Positions 15,476 to 22,897 of a stretch of 64,000 bases of DNA are shown in pieces. Every line of letters begins with the position of its first letter. Within the stretch, counting starts at the first letter, position 1. Location of the stretch: NCBI RefSeq assembly GCF_000321415.2, contig NC_019902.2, positions 1,674,001 to 1,738,000 of the forward strand, in the 5' to 3' direction. This DNA is from Thioalkalivibrio nitratireducens DSM 14787. GTDB taxonomy: Bacteria; Pseudomonadota; Gammaproteobacteria; Ectothiorhodospirales; Ectothiorhodospiraceae. The notes beneath the pieces were generated by a model. It was not told the DNA's origin. It was given only the letters and a program-made list of their open reading frames with translations, and searched no databases. The position numbers and the translations under genes are program-made.

Positions 15476-15491
15476 TGGGCCCAGCCAGCGA

Positions 15492-16277
15492 TCATGCTTT
15501 GTATGGGACCAAGAAGCGAAATACCGACTCGGCATACTGATCGGGTGCCATTGTCACTCCTTCGTGGGCCTGGCCGGATAACGCATCTATACTCGCATCA
15601 GAAAGGACTGCCGCAAGGGTATCGGTGACAAATTTATCTCGAGGACTTTCGGTCCCCACCTGGAGCAGCACTGGAAAGTGAAGTCCCTGAAATCGCTCGG
15701 CGTGGAAGATGTAGCTGCTGAGTGCGCGCAATTCTTCCAGCGAGGCCTCCGCATCAGCCACGATAGGCGGCCAGTGTTCCGTAGCCCGGAGTTCGTCCAG
15801 TTCCTCCACCGGGATCGAGAATGTTTCGTGGAAGAATGTGACTGGCAGTTCGTGCCATTTTCCTAGCTGTGCCAGTTCCTCAAGCCGCGCAAGCGTGTCG
15901 CTGCGGATGATATTTGGCCATGGAGGCTCGTAAAGGACCAACTTGCGGATGCGGTCCGGAACGTTAGCCGCCCCGCCGAGCGCAACCTGCGCGCCGTAGG
16001 AGTGGCCAAGGAGGAAGATTGGTTCTTCGATCGACTCGATCAGTGCACTGACATCGCGGCTTTCGTCTTCCACAGCATGACCTTTGGTCGCGTCCGTCTC
16101 ACCGCGACCACGGCGAGCCAAAGCGTACACCGTAAACTTCTTCTCGAAGAACGGCTTTACGAACTCCCAGTTCGTCCTGTGATCACTGAAGCTGCCATGC
16201 ACAAGTACCAAGGGCGGACCACTGCCGTACCTGTCGTAGGAAACGCGCGTGCCGCCTGGTGAAGTAATGTGCTGCAT
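15492..16277 (-). CDS. Alpha/beta hydrolase (cassette gene)
   Basis: The 261-residue alpha/beta hydrolase has the oxyanion strand LVLVHGSFSDH, the nucleophile elbow LLGHSYGAQVAL (Ser), an acid expected in the VLLQVGTES region and the terminal histidine in SGQAHEGV. It begins at ATG 16277, 27 bases inside attC3, with AGGGGGT upstream, and ends 16 bases from the interrupted attC2. It is thus a single-gene cassette. Substrate unknown; family members include esterases and epoxide or ester hydrolases. Confidence 0.85.
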   Translation of the reverse strand: MQHITSPGGTRVSYDRYGSGPPLVLVHGSFSDHRTNWEFVKPFFEKKFTVYALARRGRGETDATKGHAVEDESRDVSALIESIEEPIFLLGHSYGAQVALGGAANVPDRIRKLVLYEPPWPNIIRSDTLARLEELAQLGKWHELPVTFFHETFSIPVEELDELRATEHWPPIVADAEASLEELRALSSYIFHAERFQGLHFPVLLQVGTESPRDKFVTDTLAAVLSDASIDALSGQAHEGVTMAPDQYAESVFRFLVPYKA

Positions 16278-16303
16278 GACTTACCCCCTAAACGCTCGTC
16301 TGC

Positions 16304-16365
16304 GCCCAACGCCACCGCTTAGGGCGCGCCGCTTGCGGCGCGTCCCCTGCAGCGGTTTATTGGAC
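16304..16365 (-). repeat. attC3
   Basis: Plus-strand reading: GCCCAAC (R' side), GCCACCGCT, GGGCGCGCCGC-TT-GCGGCGCGTCC hairpin, AGCGGT, then ATTGGAC (R'' side; minus strand GTCCAAT). R' (minus GTTGGGC) heads the hydrolase cassette. R'' differs by one base from the complement of the R' in attC4, which heads the cassette to its right. Confidence 0.8.
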
Positions 16366-17014
16366 GAAGCCGCTTCGCGGAGAAGGGCGGCTCCGCCGGG
16401 TGAAATCTAGAATGCAGCCTCACCCCCCTCATCGCTGAGGGGCCGTTCCAGCAAGAACCGTGAGGCTGCACGACCATGAGACCAGCAACCCCGTCCGACT
16501 TCAACCGGCTGTACGAGACCCACCTCAAGCCCCTCAAGCTCAAGGGCTTCCGCCGGGCGCGGAACTACGGCTTCCTGCACCCCAACCGTAAACGCTTGAT
16601 CCACCTGTTGTAGGTACTGCTCAAGTGGCGCCCCGTGCCAATGCCGGCGCCCGTGCGTGCGCGCCTCGCCCTGGCCTGTCCCTGCTGCGGCGGGAACATG
16701 AAGATCCTGCGCACCCGCATCTCCCCGCACGAGGGCTATACCCGCATCCAGGATGCCGTCGCCGGAGCTGCGGGAATGTAAACGCCTTCGCCAGCACGGA
16801 TCCCCTCGGCGTTCGGTGCCTTCGAGCCGAGGGGTGCGCGCGCCCGAAAAACGGCCGTCACCGCGCCAAATCCCCGGTCTTGGCGCCCGCCTTGCCGGAA
16901 CAACGGACCGATGAACCCTCGAGCGCGCCCGTGACACGCTGACCATCGGCAGCGACACCCGCCCGCCGAAAAGCTGTTTTCCGAACCCCCGCCACTTCCC
17001 TTTGAACCGGGCTT
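16366..17014. other. Cassette body holding a broken IS91-like fragment
   Basis: Between attC3 and attC4 there is no intact minus-strand cassette gene. An inverted repeat (GCAGCCTCAC / GTGAGGCTGC) at about 16414-16470 precedes a transposase remnant on the plus strand at 16476. The rest (16782-17014) has no recognisable content. Confidence 0.5.
16476..16781 (+). pseudogene. IS91-like transposase C-terminal remnant with in-frame amber
   Basis: The frame gives FRRARNYGFLHPNRKRLIHLL, then TAG (16611-16613), then VLLKWRPVPMPAPV and a zinc-knuckle-like ACPCCGGNMKILR. This is the pattern of the C-terminal part of IS91-type transposases (GFLH...CPxCGGxM). The Rep-type catalytic region is missing. Confidence 0.6.
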
Positions 17015-17077
17015 GTCCAACAAACGGCTCAGATCGTGGCTCGCTTCGCTCACACGATCTAGCCTTATTCGTTGGGT
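17015..17077 (-). repeat. attC4
   Basis: Plus-strand reading: GTCCAAC, AAACGGCT, AGATCGTG...CACGATCT palindrome with a TCGC-TT-CGCT tip, AGCCTTATTC, GTTGGGT. It lies directly after the stop of the NucS-like gene, the canonical position. R'' (minus ACCCAAC) differs at one base from the complement of that cassette's R' (GTTGGGC). Confidence 0.9.
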
Positions 17078-17078
17078 A

Positions 17079-17825
17079 TCATGCCTTCAGACCGGCAATT
17101 GGCCTAATAGATACTTCTAGTTCGTACTCGGCTAGGGCTACGTCCGGCAACCCGGCGCAGGCCAAGCGCAGATCTTCGCTGATATCTTTTGCCACGATCA
17201 CGCCTCTGACCTTCTGGCCTTCATCGGCTTGGTTCATTTTGATCCAGTTTATGTATCTGAGAATCTGGCCAACAACTCGATCATAGCCCTTCGATACTTT
17301 TAGCTCGATGACGACGTAATCTCCAGATGCGTCAACCGCGAGCAGATCGATGAATCGACCGCCCACAGGAAACTCGACGCCGGTTATACCCTCATCCGTA
17401 TACAACGAGAGGCCTGGCTCGAGAAGGTGAAGATTCCTCGCCAAGAAATCTCGAAGGTCATGTTCGTACGCGAACTCGCCGGTTCCCTCTGCTGGCGATT
17501 CAACTGGTTCCTCCGGAACTGGGGTAGACTCGGAGATTGGCGTGGGGTCGCGCCCTGGCTCGTAGAGACGAAACGTACTGCTATCGATCTTGAAGAAGTG
17601 ATCATCGGCCCCGTCAGCACGCACACTGTATTGCAACCTCGTGGGGACATTGGTGGAAAGCCGCACCAGATGGGCAGCAACTGTTCCTTGCTTGATCTTT
17701 GGATAATTCTCGGCAAACCACTGAACCACTTGTTCCCGCGTGAAAGTGTCGCCAGGAGATATCCCCAACGCCGGAATCATTTCCTGCATCAGAATTCGTA
17801 CTGGCTTGTCATACATTGCTGGCAC
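17079..17825 (-). CDS. NucS/EndoMS-like PD-(D/E)XK nuclease (cassette gene)
   Basis: The 248-residue protein has an N-terminal winged-helix-like part (FTREQVVQWFAENYPKIKQGTVAAHLVRL), a proline/glutamate linker, and a C-terminal DUF91/NucS-like nuclease: FAYEHDLRDFLARNLHLLEPGL, GRFIDLLAVDASGDYVVIELKVSKGYD (Asp...Glu-x-Lys) and QILRYINWIK. The GTG at 17825 is chosen because AGGAGG lies seven bases before it; the next ATG (17816) is 17 bases away from that site. As an integron cassette nuclease it is likely a restriction or defence factor. Base composition is visibly lower in GC than neighbouring chromosome genes. Confidence 0.8.
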   Translation of the reverse strand: MPAMYDKPVRILMQEMIPALGISPGDTFTREQVVQWFAENYPKIKQGTVAAHLVRLSTNVPTRLQYSVRADGADDHFFKIDSSTFRLYEPGRDPTPISESTPVPEEPVESPAEGTGEFAYEHDLRDFLARNLHLLEPGLSLYTDEGITGVEFPVGGRFIDLLAVDASGDYVVIELKVSKGYDRVVGQILRYINWIKMNQADEGQKVRGVIVAKDISEDLRLACAGLPDVALAEYELEVSIRPIAGLKA

Positions 17826-17843
17826 TATGTGCCCTCCTGTGAT

Positions 17844-17921
17844 GCCCAACGCAGAGCGCACCGGTGGCCTTTTTGAAGCAACGCGGAGAAAAGGCCATCC
17901 GCGTGGCGCGTCTTGTTATAG
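17844..17921 (-). repeat. attC5
   Basis: Plus-strand reading: GCCCAAC, GCAGAGCGCACCGG, TGGCCTTTT...AAAAGGCCA arms, CCGCGTGGCGCG, TCTT, GTTATAG. R'' on the minus strand is CTATAAC, the exact complement of the R' (GTTATAG) in attC6 that heads the Mrr cassette. Confidence 0.85.
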
Positions 17922-17930
17922 GTGTCTCGG

Positions 17931-18848
17931 TCAATCTTCAATGAAGAAGTCCGTATCCACTTTTTGGACTTCGTACACCGCCACAAAACTCACACCCACA
18001 CCATGATCAATCATTAGCTGGACTAAATCGGTGCCGTCAATCAAAACCACTTTGGGGTCAATCTGCCCAACGTAGTCTAAAGCTTCTTTTGAAAACCGGC
18101 TGGTGGTAATGAAAACTCCCTTCTTGGCACGCTGCCCGTGAAGCGCGCCGACGAACTTTTGGATCTCTGGTCTGCCGACAACAGCCTCCCACCGCTTGGC
18201 CTGCAAATAGATTGCATCCAAGCCCAAGCGATCTTCTTTGATGACACCATCAATACCTTCATCTGCGGTTTTCCTTGTGGCTTTGCCAGCCTCTTTAACA
18301 GAGCCGCCATAACCCATTGCAACAATGAGATGGACGACCAGTTTCTCGAAAAATTCCGGCGTATTGCCTTTAATCAGATGAAGCAGCTCATTTGCCACTT
18401 CATCTCTCAACTGCTGATAGGCTTGCTCTAATGTTTCTTCAGGCGTCGCAGATGACGGCTCGCTCTCAGTAGTGTGGGTAACCTTCTCGGTTCTGTTCTT
18501 GCTGCTCGCCTGCCGAAATTCCTGAAACTCTTCGAACCGCTCTAGGTACTTGATGTCAATTTTATCAGGTGCTTCAGCAAGAATTTTTTGGCCTCGCTCA
18601 GAAATATGAAAGCGCCCCCGCTTTGGTGACTCCAGGACTCCTGCTTGTGTGAGATAGACTTTTGCCCATGCCACGCGATTTGCAAATGTCTTTTGCCGAC
18701 CACTTGGCAGCCTTTCCCGTAGATCCTCTTCGGAAAGTCTCATTACGTTCGCGAGTCCGTCACGAGCTTCTTGCATCGTATGCTCTTCCCCATCAGCGGA
18801 AAACTTGAGCAATGGCAACATCAATGATTGAAAGTCAGGTACAGCCAA
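17931..18848 (-). CDS. Mrr-type restriction endonuclease (cassette gene)
   Basis: The 305-residue protein has the Mrr N-terminal winged-helix domain (about 1-95, ending RGRFHISERGQKIL) and the Mrr catalytic domain (about 160-290): FFEKLVVHLIVAMGYGGS, DEGIDGVIKEDRLGLDAIYLQAKRW with the D...QxK nuclease signature, and KGVFITTSRFSKEAL. It starts at a TTG with GGGAG six bases upstream. Mrr enzymes cut methylated foreign DNA. It sits exactly between attC6 and attC5, so it is a mobile cassette, and its codons are clearly more AT-rich than those around it. Confidence 0.88.
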   Translation of the reverse strand: MAVPDFQSLMLPLLKFSADGEEHTMQEARDGLANVMRLSEEDLRERLPSGRQKTFANRVAWAKVYLTQAGVLESPKRGRFHISERGQKILAEAPDKIDIKYLERFEEFQEFRQASSKNRTEKVTHTTESEPSSATPEETLEQAYQQLRDEVANELLHLIKGNTPEFFEKLVVHLIVAMGYGGSVKEAGKATRKTADEGIDGVIKEDRLGLDAIYLQAKRWEAVVGRPEIQKFVGALHGQRAKKGVFITTSRFSKEALDYVGQIDPKVVLIDGTDLVQLMIDHGVGVSFVAVYEVQKVDTDFFIED

Positions 18849-18871
18849 GAGGTACTCCCACTTTTTTTTAC

Positions 18872-18930
18872 CTATAACAGATTAGCGTTTATCCGGCGTG
18901 CGCAGCATTGCGGATAAACGGCTGTTGGAC
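18872..18930 (-). repeat. attC6
   Basis: Plus-strand reading: CTATAAC, AGATTA, GCGTTTATCCG...CGGATAAACGGC palindrome, GTTGGAC. It is the highest-coordinate attC in the window. The cassette it belonged to is reduced to about 40 bases before MITE B. Confidence 0.85.
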
Positions 18931-18973
18931 TGGGCCGCCCATGGGCTGGCACACACGTTCATGTAAAGGGGAT

Positions 18974-19229
18974 CCTGATTATCACGGAAGCTCCGCAAGC
19001 TGGACTGGGCCATCTTCGAAACCAGCGTCATCGCGAGGAGCGAAGCGACGTGGCGATCCAGAGGGCGATGGTCCCCCCCCCGCGCCGCCTGGATTACTCG
19101 CTGCGCTCGCCCTTCGGGCCAGCCTGCGGCTGTTCAATGCGCTATGCGCATTAGTGCCGCGCTTCGCTCGCAATGACGACCGACGCGGAGAGGTATCGCA
19201 CTGGCTGAGGAGGTTTCGTGATAATCAGG
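18974..19229. mobile_element. MITE copy B, 256 bp, 8-bp target duplication AAGGGGAT
   Basis: Starts CCTGATTATCACGGAAGCTCC and ends GAGGTTTCGTGATAATCAGG, in inverted orientation to copy A. It is flanked by AAGGGGAT on both sides (18966-18973 and 19230-19237). It has the same inner insert as copies A and D. Confidence 0.9.
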
Positions 19230-19465
19230 AAGGGGATTGTATTCAGCGCGCACCGGGATGGCGGGGCGAAGGAACCCGGGATCGGGTATAGCGGCGGTCC
19301 TTGCGGCTGGTCGGGATCATGATCGGGCTCCCTGAAGGCTCCAATGTCTTGTACGGTAGCCCCGTTTTCTGCTGAGATCCAGTCGCATGCACAGACGGGC
19401 CAGCGCCGCCCCTTTTCCAAGGGGCGAAGCAAGGTATCCGGCGGTTCGTACTCTTCAGGCCGATA
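19230..19465. other. Gap between MITE B and the IS91-type element
   Basis: No protein-like frame is visible. The IS91-type element's terminus should lie here, because its transposase stops at 19466, but no confident end sequence could be assigned. Confidence 0.4.
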
Positions 19466-20599
19466 TCATCGTCGGTGCTCCAGGATGTCGGTTCGGTTCA
19501 GTCGCGGGCGCAGTACCGTGAGCACGCACACGCGACCGACCCGGCATCGGGGACAGGGGTAGGTCGCGGGCGCGGAGCGGTCTTCCGAGGCATCCCTCGT
19601 GTCGGGTCGCGGTGCGTTCAACGCGCTGCGGATGCGCGGAAGCTTGGTCCGCCGGCAGCGGTTGGCCAGGAACCCGTAGTGCCGCACGCGCATGAGTCCT
19701 TTGGGCAGGATGTGCAACAGGAAGCGGCGCACGAACTCCTCGCCTTCGAGACGCATCACCTTGGGTCGGTGGTGATCGCGGTAGTCGGTGTAGCGGAAGG
19801 CGACCTCCCTCGCGTCGATGTCCAGAATGCGCGCGTTGCTGATCGCGATCCGGTGGGTGTAACGCGCCAGGTAGTCGACCACCGTGGGGGTGTGATCGAG
19901 ACAGTCCTTGGCGTATACCACCCACTCGGCGACCATCAGCCGATCCAGCACCGCGTCGATCTCGCCCGGCCGTGTGACCCGGTGTAGTTCGCCGTCGTCG
20001 GCCGCCCGGCGCAGGGCCGCGACCATCGCCCCGCGAAAGCGCCGGGACAAGGCCCGGACCGGGAACAGGGTATTGCCTTGGCTCGGCTTCCAGTGGCCGT
20101 CGGCCAGGAGGGCCCCACCGGGGATCAGACAGTGCAGGTGCGCATGCTGGCTCAGGTTCTGGCCCCAGGTGTGCAGCACCACGGTCATGCCCAGCTCGCT
20201 GCCGAGGCGGCGTCGATCCTGACCGAAGCGGCGCAGCGTGTCCCAGGTCACCTGGAACAGCAGTCGGTAGAGCACCTCGGGGTGCAACTGCACCCAGCCG
20301 TTCAGAGCATGCGGCAGGGTGAACACCACGTGGAAGTAGCGCACCGGCAACAGCGCCTCCTGCTGCCGTTCGGCCCAGACCCGGGTGGCGCGGGTCTGGC
20401 ACTGCGGGCAGTGCCAGACCCGGCAGCCGTGATACCACGGCTGCTCCCAGCCGCAGGCCTCGCACTGCACCTGCATCCCGCCCAGCGCCTCGGTGCGGTA
20501 GGCCTTCAGGTGTTGGCACACCCGGCGCCGGTGGCCGTCCAGCGTCTCTTCGTGCAGGAACCGGTAGAGGGCCTGTTGCAGCGTCGCCGGTTCAGCCAT
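19466..20599 (-). CDS. IS91-family transposase
   Basis: The 377-residue HUH-type (rolling-circle) transposase starts with a helical region and a zinc finger (VQCEACGWEQPWYHGCRVWHCPQCQ). It continues with FHVVFTLPHALN, the HUH region QNLSQHAHLHCLIPGGAL, and the tyrosine motif in VVDYLARYTHRIAISNARI. A second Cys cluster (YPCPRCRVGRV) ends the protein. The ATG at 20599 overlaps the end of the recombinase gene; a longer reading would run back through that gene. Both genes belong to one element of the IS91 subgroup with an accessory recombinase. Confidence 0.9.
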   Translation of the reverse strand: MAEPATLQQALYRFLHEETLDGHRRRVCQHLKAYRTEALGGMQVQCEACGWEQPWYHGCRVWHCPQCQTRATRVWAERQQEALLPVRYFHVVFTLPHALNGWVQLHPEVLYRLLFQVTWDTLRRFGQDRRRLGSELGMTVVLHTWGQNLSQHAHLHCLIPGGALLADGHWKPSQGNTLFPVRALSRRFRGAMVAALRRAADDGELHRVTRPGEIDAVLDRLMVAEWVVYAKDCLDHTPTVVDYLARYTHRIAISNARILDIDAREVAFRYTDYRDHHRPKVMRLEGEEFVRRFLLHILPKGLMRVRHYGFLANRCRRTKLPRIRSALNAPRPDTRDASEDRSAPATYPCPRCRVGRVCVLTVLRPRLNRTDILEHRR

Positions 20600-21449
20600 G
20601 ACGCACCGCCAGGGGCTTGAGCAGGTCCGCAGGACCCGGGCCCGGCTCGTGCTGACTGGGCAACCAATGTACATAGCGCAGGGTCGATTGCAGACGGCCG
20701 TGACCCAGCCACCGTTGCAGCCGATGCACCGGCAGCCCCGCTTCGAGTTGGTGCGTGGCATACGCGTGGCGCAGCGCATGAATGCCGCCGATCTTCTCGA
20801 TCCCGGCTGCCACCTTGGCGCGTTCGAACAGCTTCTGGGCGCTGCTGATGCTCAAGTGCCGATCGCGGTCGGCCGCACTCGGGAACAGCCAGCCACCGGG
20901 GCGCGAGTGCAACCAGTACGCCCGCAGCCGTTCCAGCAGCACGGGCGAAAGCGACACCAGCCGGTCCTTCGCCCCCCTGCCTTGCTCGACCCGCAACAGC
21001 CGTCGTTCGCCGTCGATCTGCCCGACCCGCAGCCGTACGACCTCGCTCACTCTCAGACCACAGCCGTAACAGATCTCCAGCAGCATCCGGTGCTTGGGGT
21101 TCGGGCATGCGTCCAGGAGTCGCGCCACTTCAGCCCGGGTCAGCAACTCCGGAATCCGCTGCGCGCGCTTGGGCACCACAAACGGCACGTCGAACGCCGG
21201 CCACTGCAACACCTTCAGGTACAAAAAGCGGATCGCGTTCCGGTGCAACCGGCAGGTGGCCCCGGACAACCCGCGCTCCAGCGCCAGGTGCCGGAAATAC
21301 TGCTCAAGCTCAGGAACGCCCAGTTCCGCCGGAGAACGTCGGTGGAATCGAGCCAGGTCCCGCACTGCCCACAGGTAACTGCTTTGGGTGCGTTCTGCAA
21401 AGCCACGCTGCCGCATGGCATCGATCATCTGCTGCCGTAACGGTGTCAT
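20592..21449 (-). CDS. Tyrosine recombinase of the IS91-type element
   Basis: The 285-residue recombinase has a SAM-like N-terminal domain (RQRGFAERTQSSYLWAVRDLARF) and catalytic residues in GCGLRVSEVVRLRV (Arg), HALRHAYATHQLEAG (His, Arg), WLGHGRLQSTLRYVH (His, Tyr). AAGGAG precedes the ATG by seven bases. It lacks the extra helix between patches II and III that marks integron integrases, and it overlaps the IS91 transposase gene, so it is the element's own accessory recombinase. Confidence 0.88.
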   Translation of the reverse strand: MTPLRQQMIDAMRQRGFAERTQSSYLWAVRDLARFHRRSPAELGVPELEQYFRHLALERGLSGATCRLHRNAIRFLYLKVLQWPAFDVPFVVPKRAQRIPELLTRAEVARLLDACPNPKHRMLLEICYGCGLRVSEVVRLRVGQIDGERRLLRVEQGRGAKDRLVSLSPVLLERLRAYWLHSRPGGWLFPSAADRDRHLSISSAQKLFERAKVAAGIEKIGGIHALRHAYATHQLEAGLPVHRLQRWLGHGRLQSTLRYVHWLPSQHEPGPGPADLLKPLAVRHG

Positions 21450-21831
21450 CGTCCTCTCCTTGTCATTGCGACCCACAGGGGTCACCAAGGAGTGTTGACG
21501 ATCGGCGTTGCGTCAGCGCCCGGAGAAGCAGGCTGCCGCGAAGCGGCTTAGTTCAACCAGTGCTATACAGATTCCGTCTATTATCGTGCACACAGAATGC
21601 GCCGGCGTGTCCAGGTCCAGGCTCCGGTTGCGTTTTGCGAGGCTGCGGCCGAGCAGTGCGCGGGCACGCAGACTTCTGGTAGGCACCCCCTGCCGAAGGT
21701 GGCGTCTTGTCGGCGGGGGTGCCGGCCCCTTGGGGATATCGGCGCCTGCCCGCCCGGGGTCTGCGGCGCGCGTTCCTGCGGTGGCGTGCGCGGCTGGTGG
21801 CATCTTTCGCGCGGCTGCGAATGGGAATCCC
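21450..21831. other. Stretch without a recognisable gene
   Basis: Leader and outer end of the IS91-type element are expected here. A direct pair of CCACAGGGGTCACC-like sequence lies near 21470. No frame resembles a known protein on either strand. Confidence 0.4.
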
Positions 21832-22215
21832 TCAGCCACGGAAGCATTGGTCGTTGTGCCAGGACAGTGCCGCCGGGTTCGGGCGGTCGGCAGTTCCTTC
21901 GGGGGCGAAGATCGTCTGGCCGTGCAGCGCGTAGTACTGGCGGCCGTTCTCGAACTCCGCGCGAATGCGGCGGCTGACCTCAAAACGTAACTCGGGTGTC
22001 ACGGTGACATACCCCGCGTCGAAGAGGCTGTGGAGATCGCGACGCAGCAGCAGCCCGTTGCTGGCTTCGTGAACACCGCCGTCGGCGTAGGGCCGGATGT
22101 GGGCAGCCTCCAGCGCCGGAAGTGTGCGCTCCTGGGTCACGGCGCAGCGGATCATGTCCGGCTCGGCGCGCACCATTCGGTCTGTGACGAGGGCGAGCAG
22201 TCTTTCAGGATTCAT
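21832..22215 (-). pseudogene. HNH endonuclease, C-terminal part only
   Basis: The frame contains the HNH_2 core: CAVTQERTLPALEAAHIRPYADGG, SNGLLLRRDLHSLFDAGYVTV, ending LSWHNDQCFRG. Related restriction-type HNH proteins are about 300 residues, so the N-terminal half is gone. An ATG at 22215 overlaps the end of the DUF433 gene, which would allow coupled translation of the fragment. The HNH domain itself appears complete. Confidence 0.7.
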
Positions 22216-22462
22216 CAGCGGGGGAAGGGCCCGACGGAAACGGATCCGGTGTGGCCGGCGAGTCGAACAGCCCACGCTGCTGGGCCAGCACGGCCGACTG
22301 AATGTCCTCGTCGGTCAGGCCGTATTCCCGCTTGATTTCGTCGCTGGTCATGCCGGCGGCCAGGCTTCCGAGGACAATCGAAACCGGCACGCGTGTGCCG
22401 CGTATCACCGGCCTCCCGTGGCAGGTGGCGGGGTCGATTGCGATGCGGCCGGGTGGAATCAT
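22205..22462 (-). CDS. DUF433 antitoxin-like protein
   Basis: The 85-residue protein is a typical DUF433: IAIDPATCHGRPVIRGTRVPVSIVLGSLAAGMTSDEIKREYGLTDEDIQSAVL. DUF433 proteins usually pair with a DUF5615 PIN-like toxin in type II TA modules. No such toxin follows; instead an HNH fragment overlaps its end. AAGGAG lies nine bases before the ATG. Confidence 0.8.
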   Translation of the reverse strand: MIPPGRIAIDPATCHGRPVIRGTRVPVSIVLGSLAAGMTSDEIKREYGLTDEDIQSAVLAQQRGLFDSPATPDPFPSGPSPADES

Positions 22463-22499
22463 CCGGACTTGCTCCTTCCCGTGAACTTTGGTCGCCTTG

Positions 22500-22660
22500 C
22501 TACCGGTCCTCGCACAGGCGGCCGTCGACGTATTTGTGGAGAATGCTTGCGACCAGGGTCTGGTAGGGAATGCCTTCCGCCAGGGCTTTCTTCTGGAGGC
22601 CGCGCAGATCCCTGGAGGTCGGTCTTGGTCGCTTTCCGGCTCGGAATGACCCTCGTCATG
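22500..22660 (-). pseudogene. Fragment of a short antitoxin, frameshifted
   Basis: On the minus strand a tail RDLRGLQKKALAEGIPYQTLVASILHKYVDGRLCED is followed by TAG. This matches the C terminus of RHH/CopG-type antitoxins (EGIPYQTL..ILHKY). The start (RVIPSRKATKTDL) lies in another frame, so a single-base change near 22620 has broken it. Confidence 0.5.
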
Positions 22661-22684
22661 GGACCAATGTAGAACAAAATGAAA

Positions 22685-22878
22685 CCTGATTATCACGAAA
22701 CCTCCTCAGCCAGTGCGACACCTCTCTCCCTCGGTCGTCATTGCGAGCGAAGCGCGGCAATCCAGGCGGCGCGGGGAAGACAAACGCCGTTTGGATCGCC
22801 ACGTCGCTTCGCTCCTCGCGATGACGGTGGTTTCGATGGCGGCCCGTTCCAATTTGCGGAGCTTCCGTGATAATCAGG
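22685..22878. mobile_element. MITE copy C, 194 bp, 8-bp target duplication AAATGAAA
   Basis: Starts CCTGATTATCACGAAACCTCC and ends GAGCTTCCGTGATAATCAGG, flanked by AAATGAAA (22677-22684 and 22879-22886). It lacks the roughly 60-bp inner segment of copies A, B and D, so it shows the empty site of that nested insertion. Confidence 0.9.
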
Positions 22879-22897
22879 AAATGAAATGCGGGGGGAT

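Noticed and set aside
20592-21449. Tyrosine recombinase as the integron integrase for the cassette array
   Set aside because: It lacks the extra helix of IntI and overlaps the IS91 transposase gene, so it belongs to that element.
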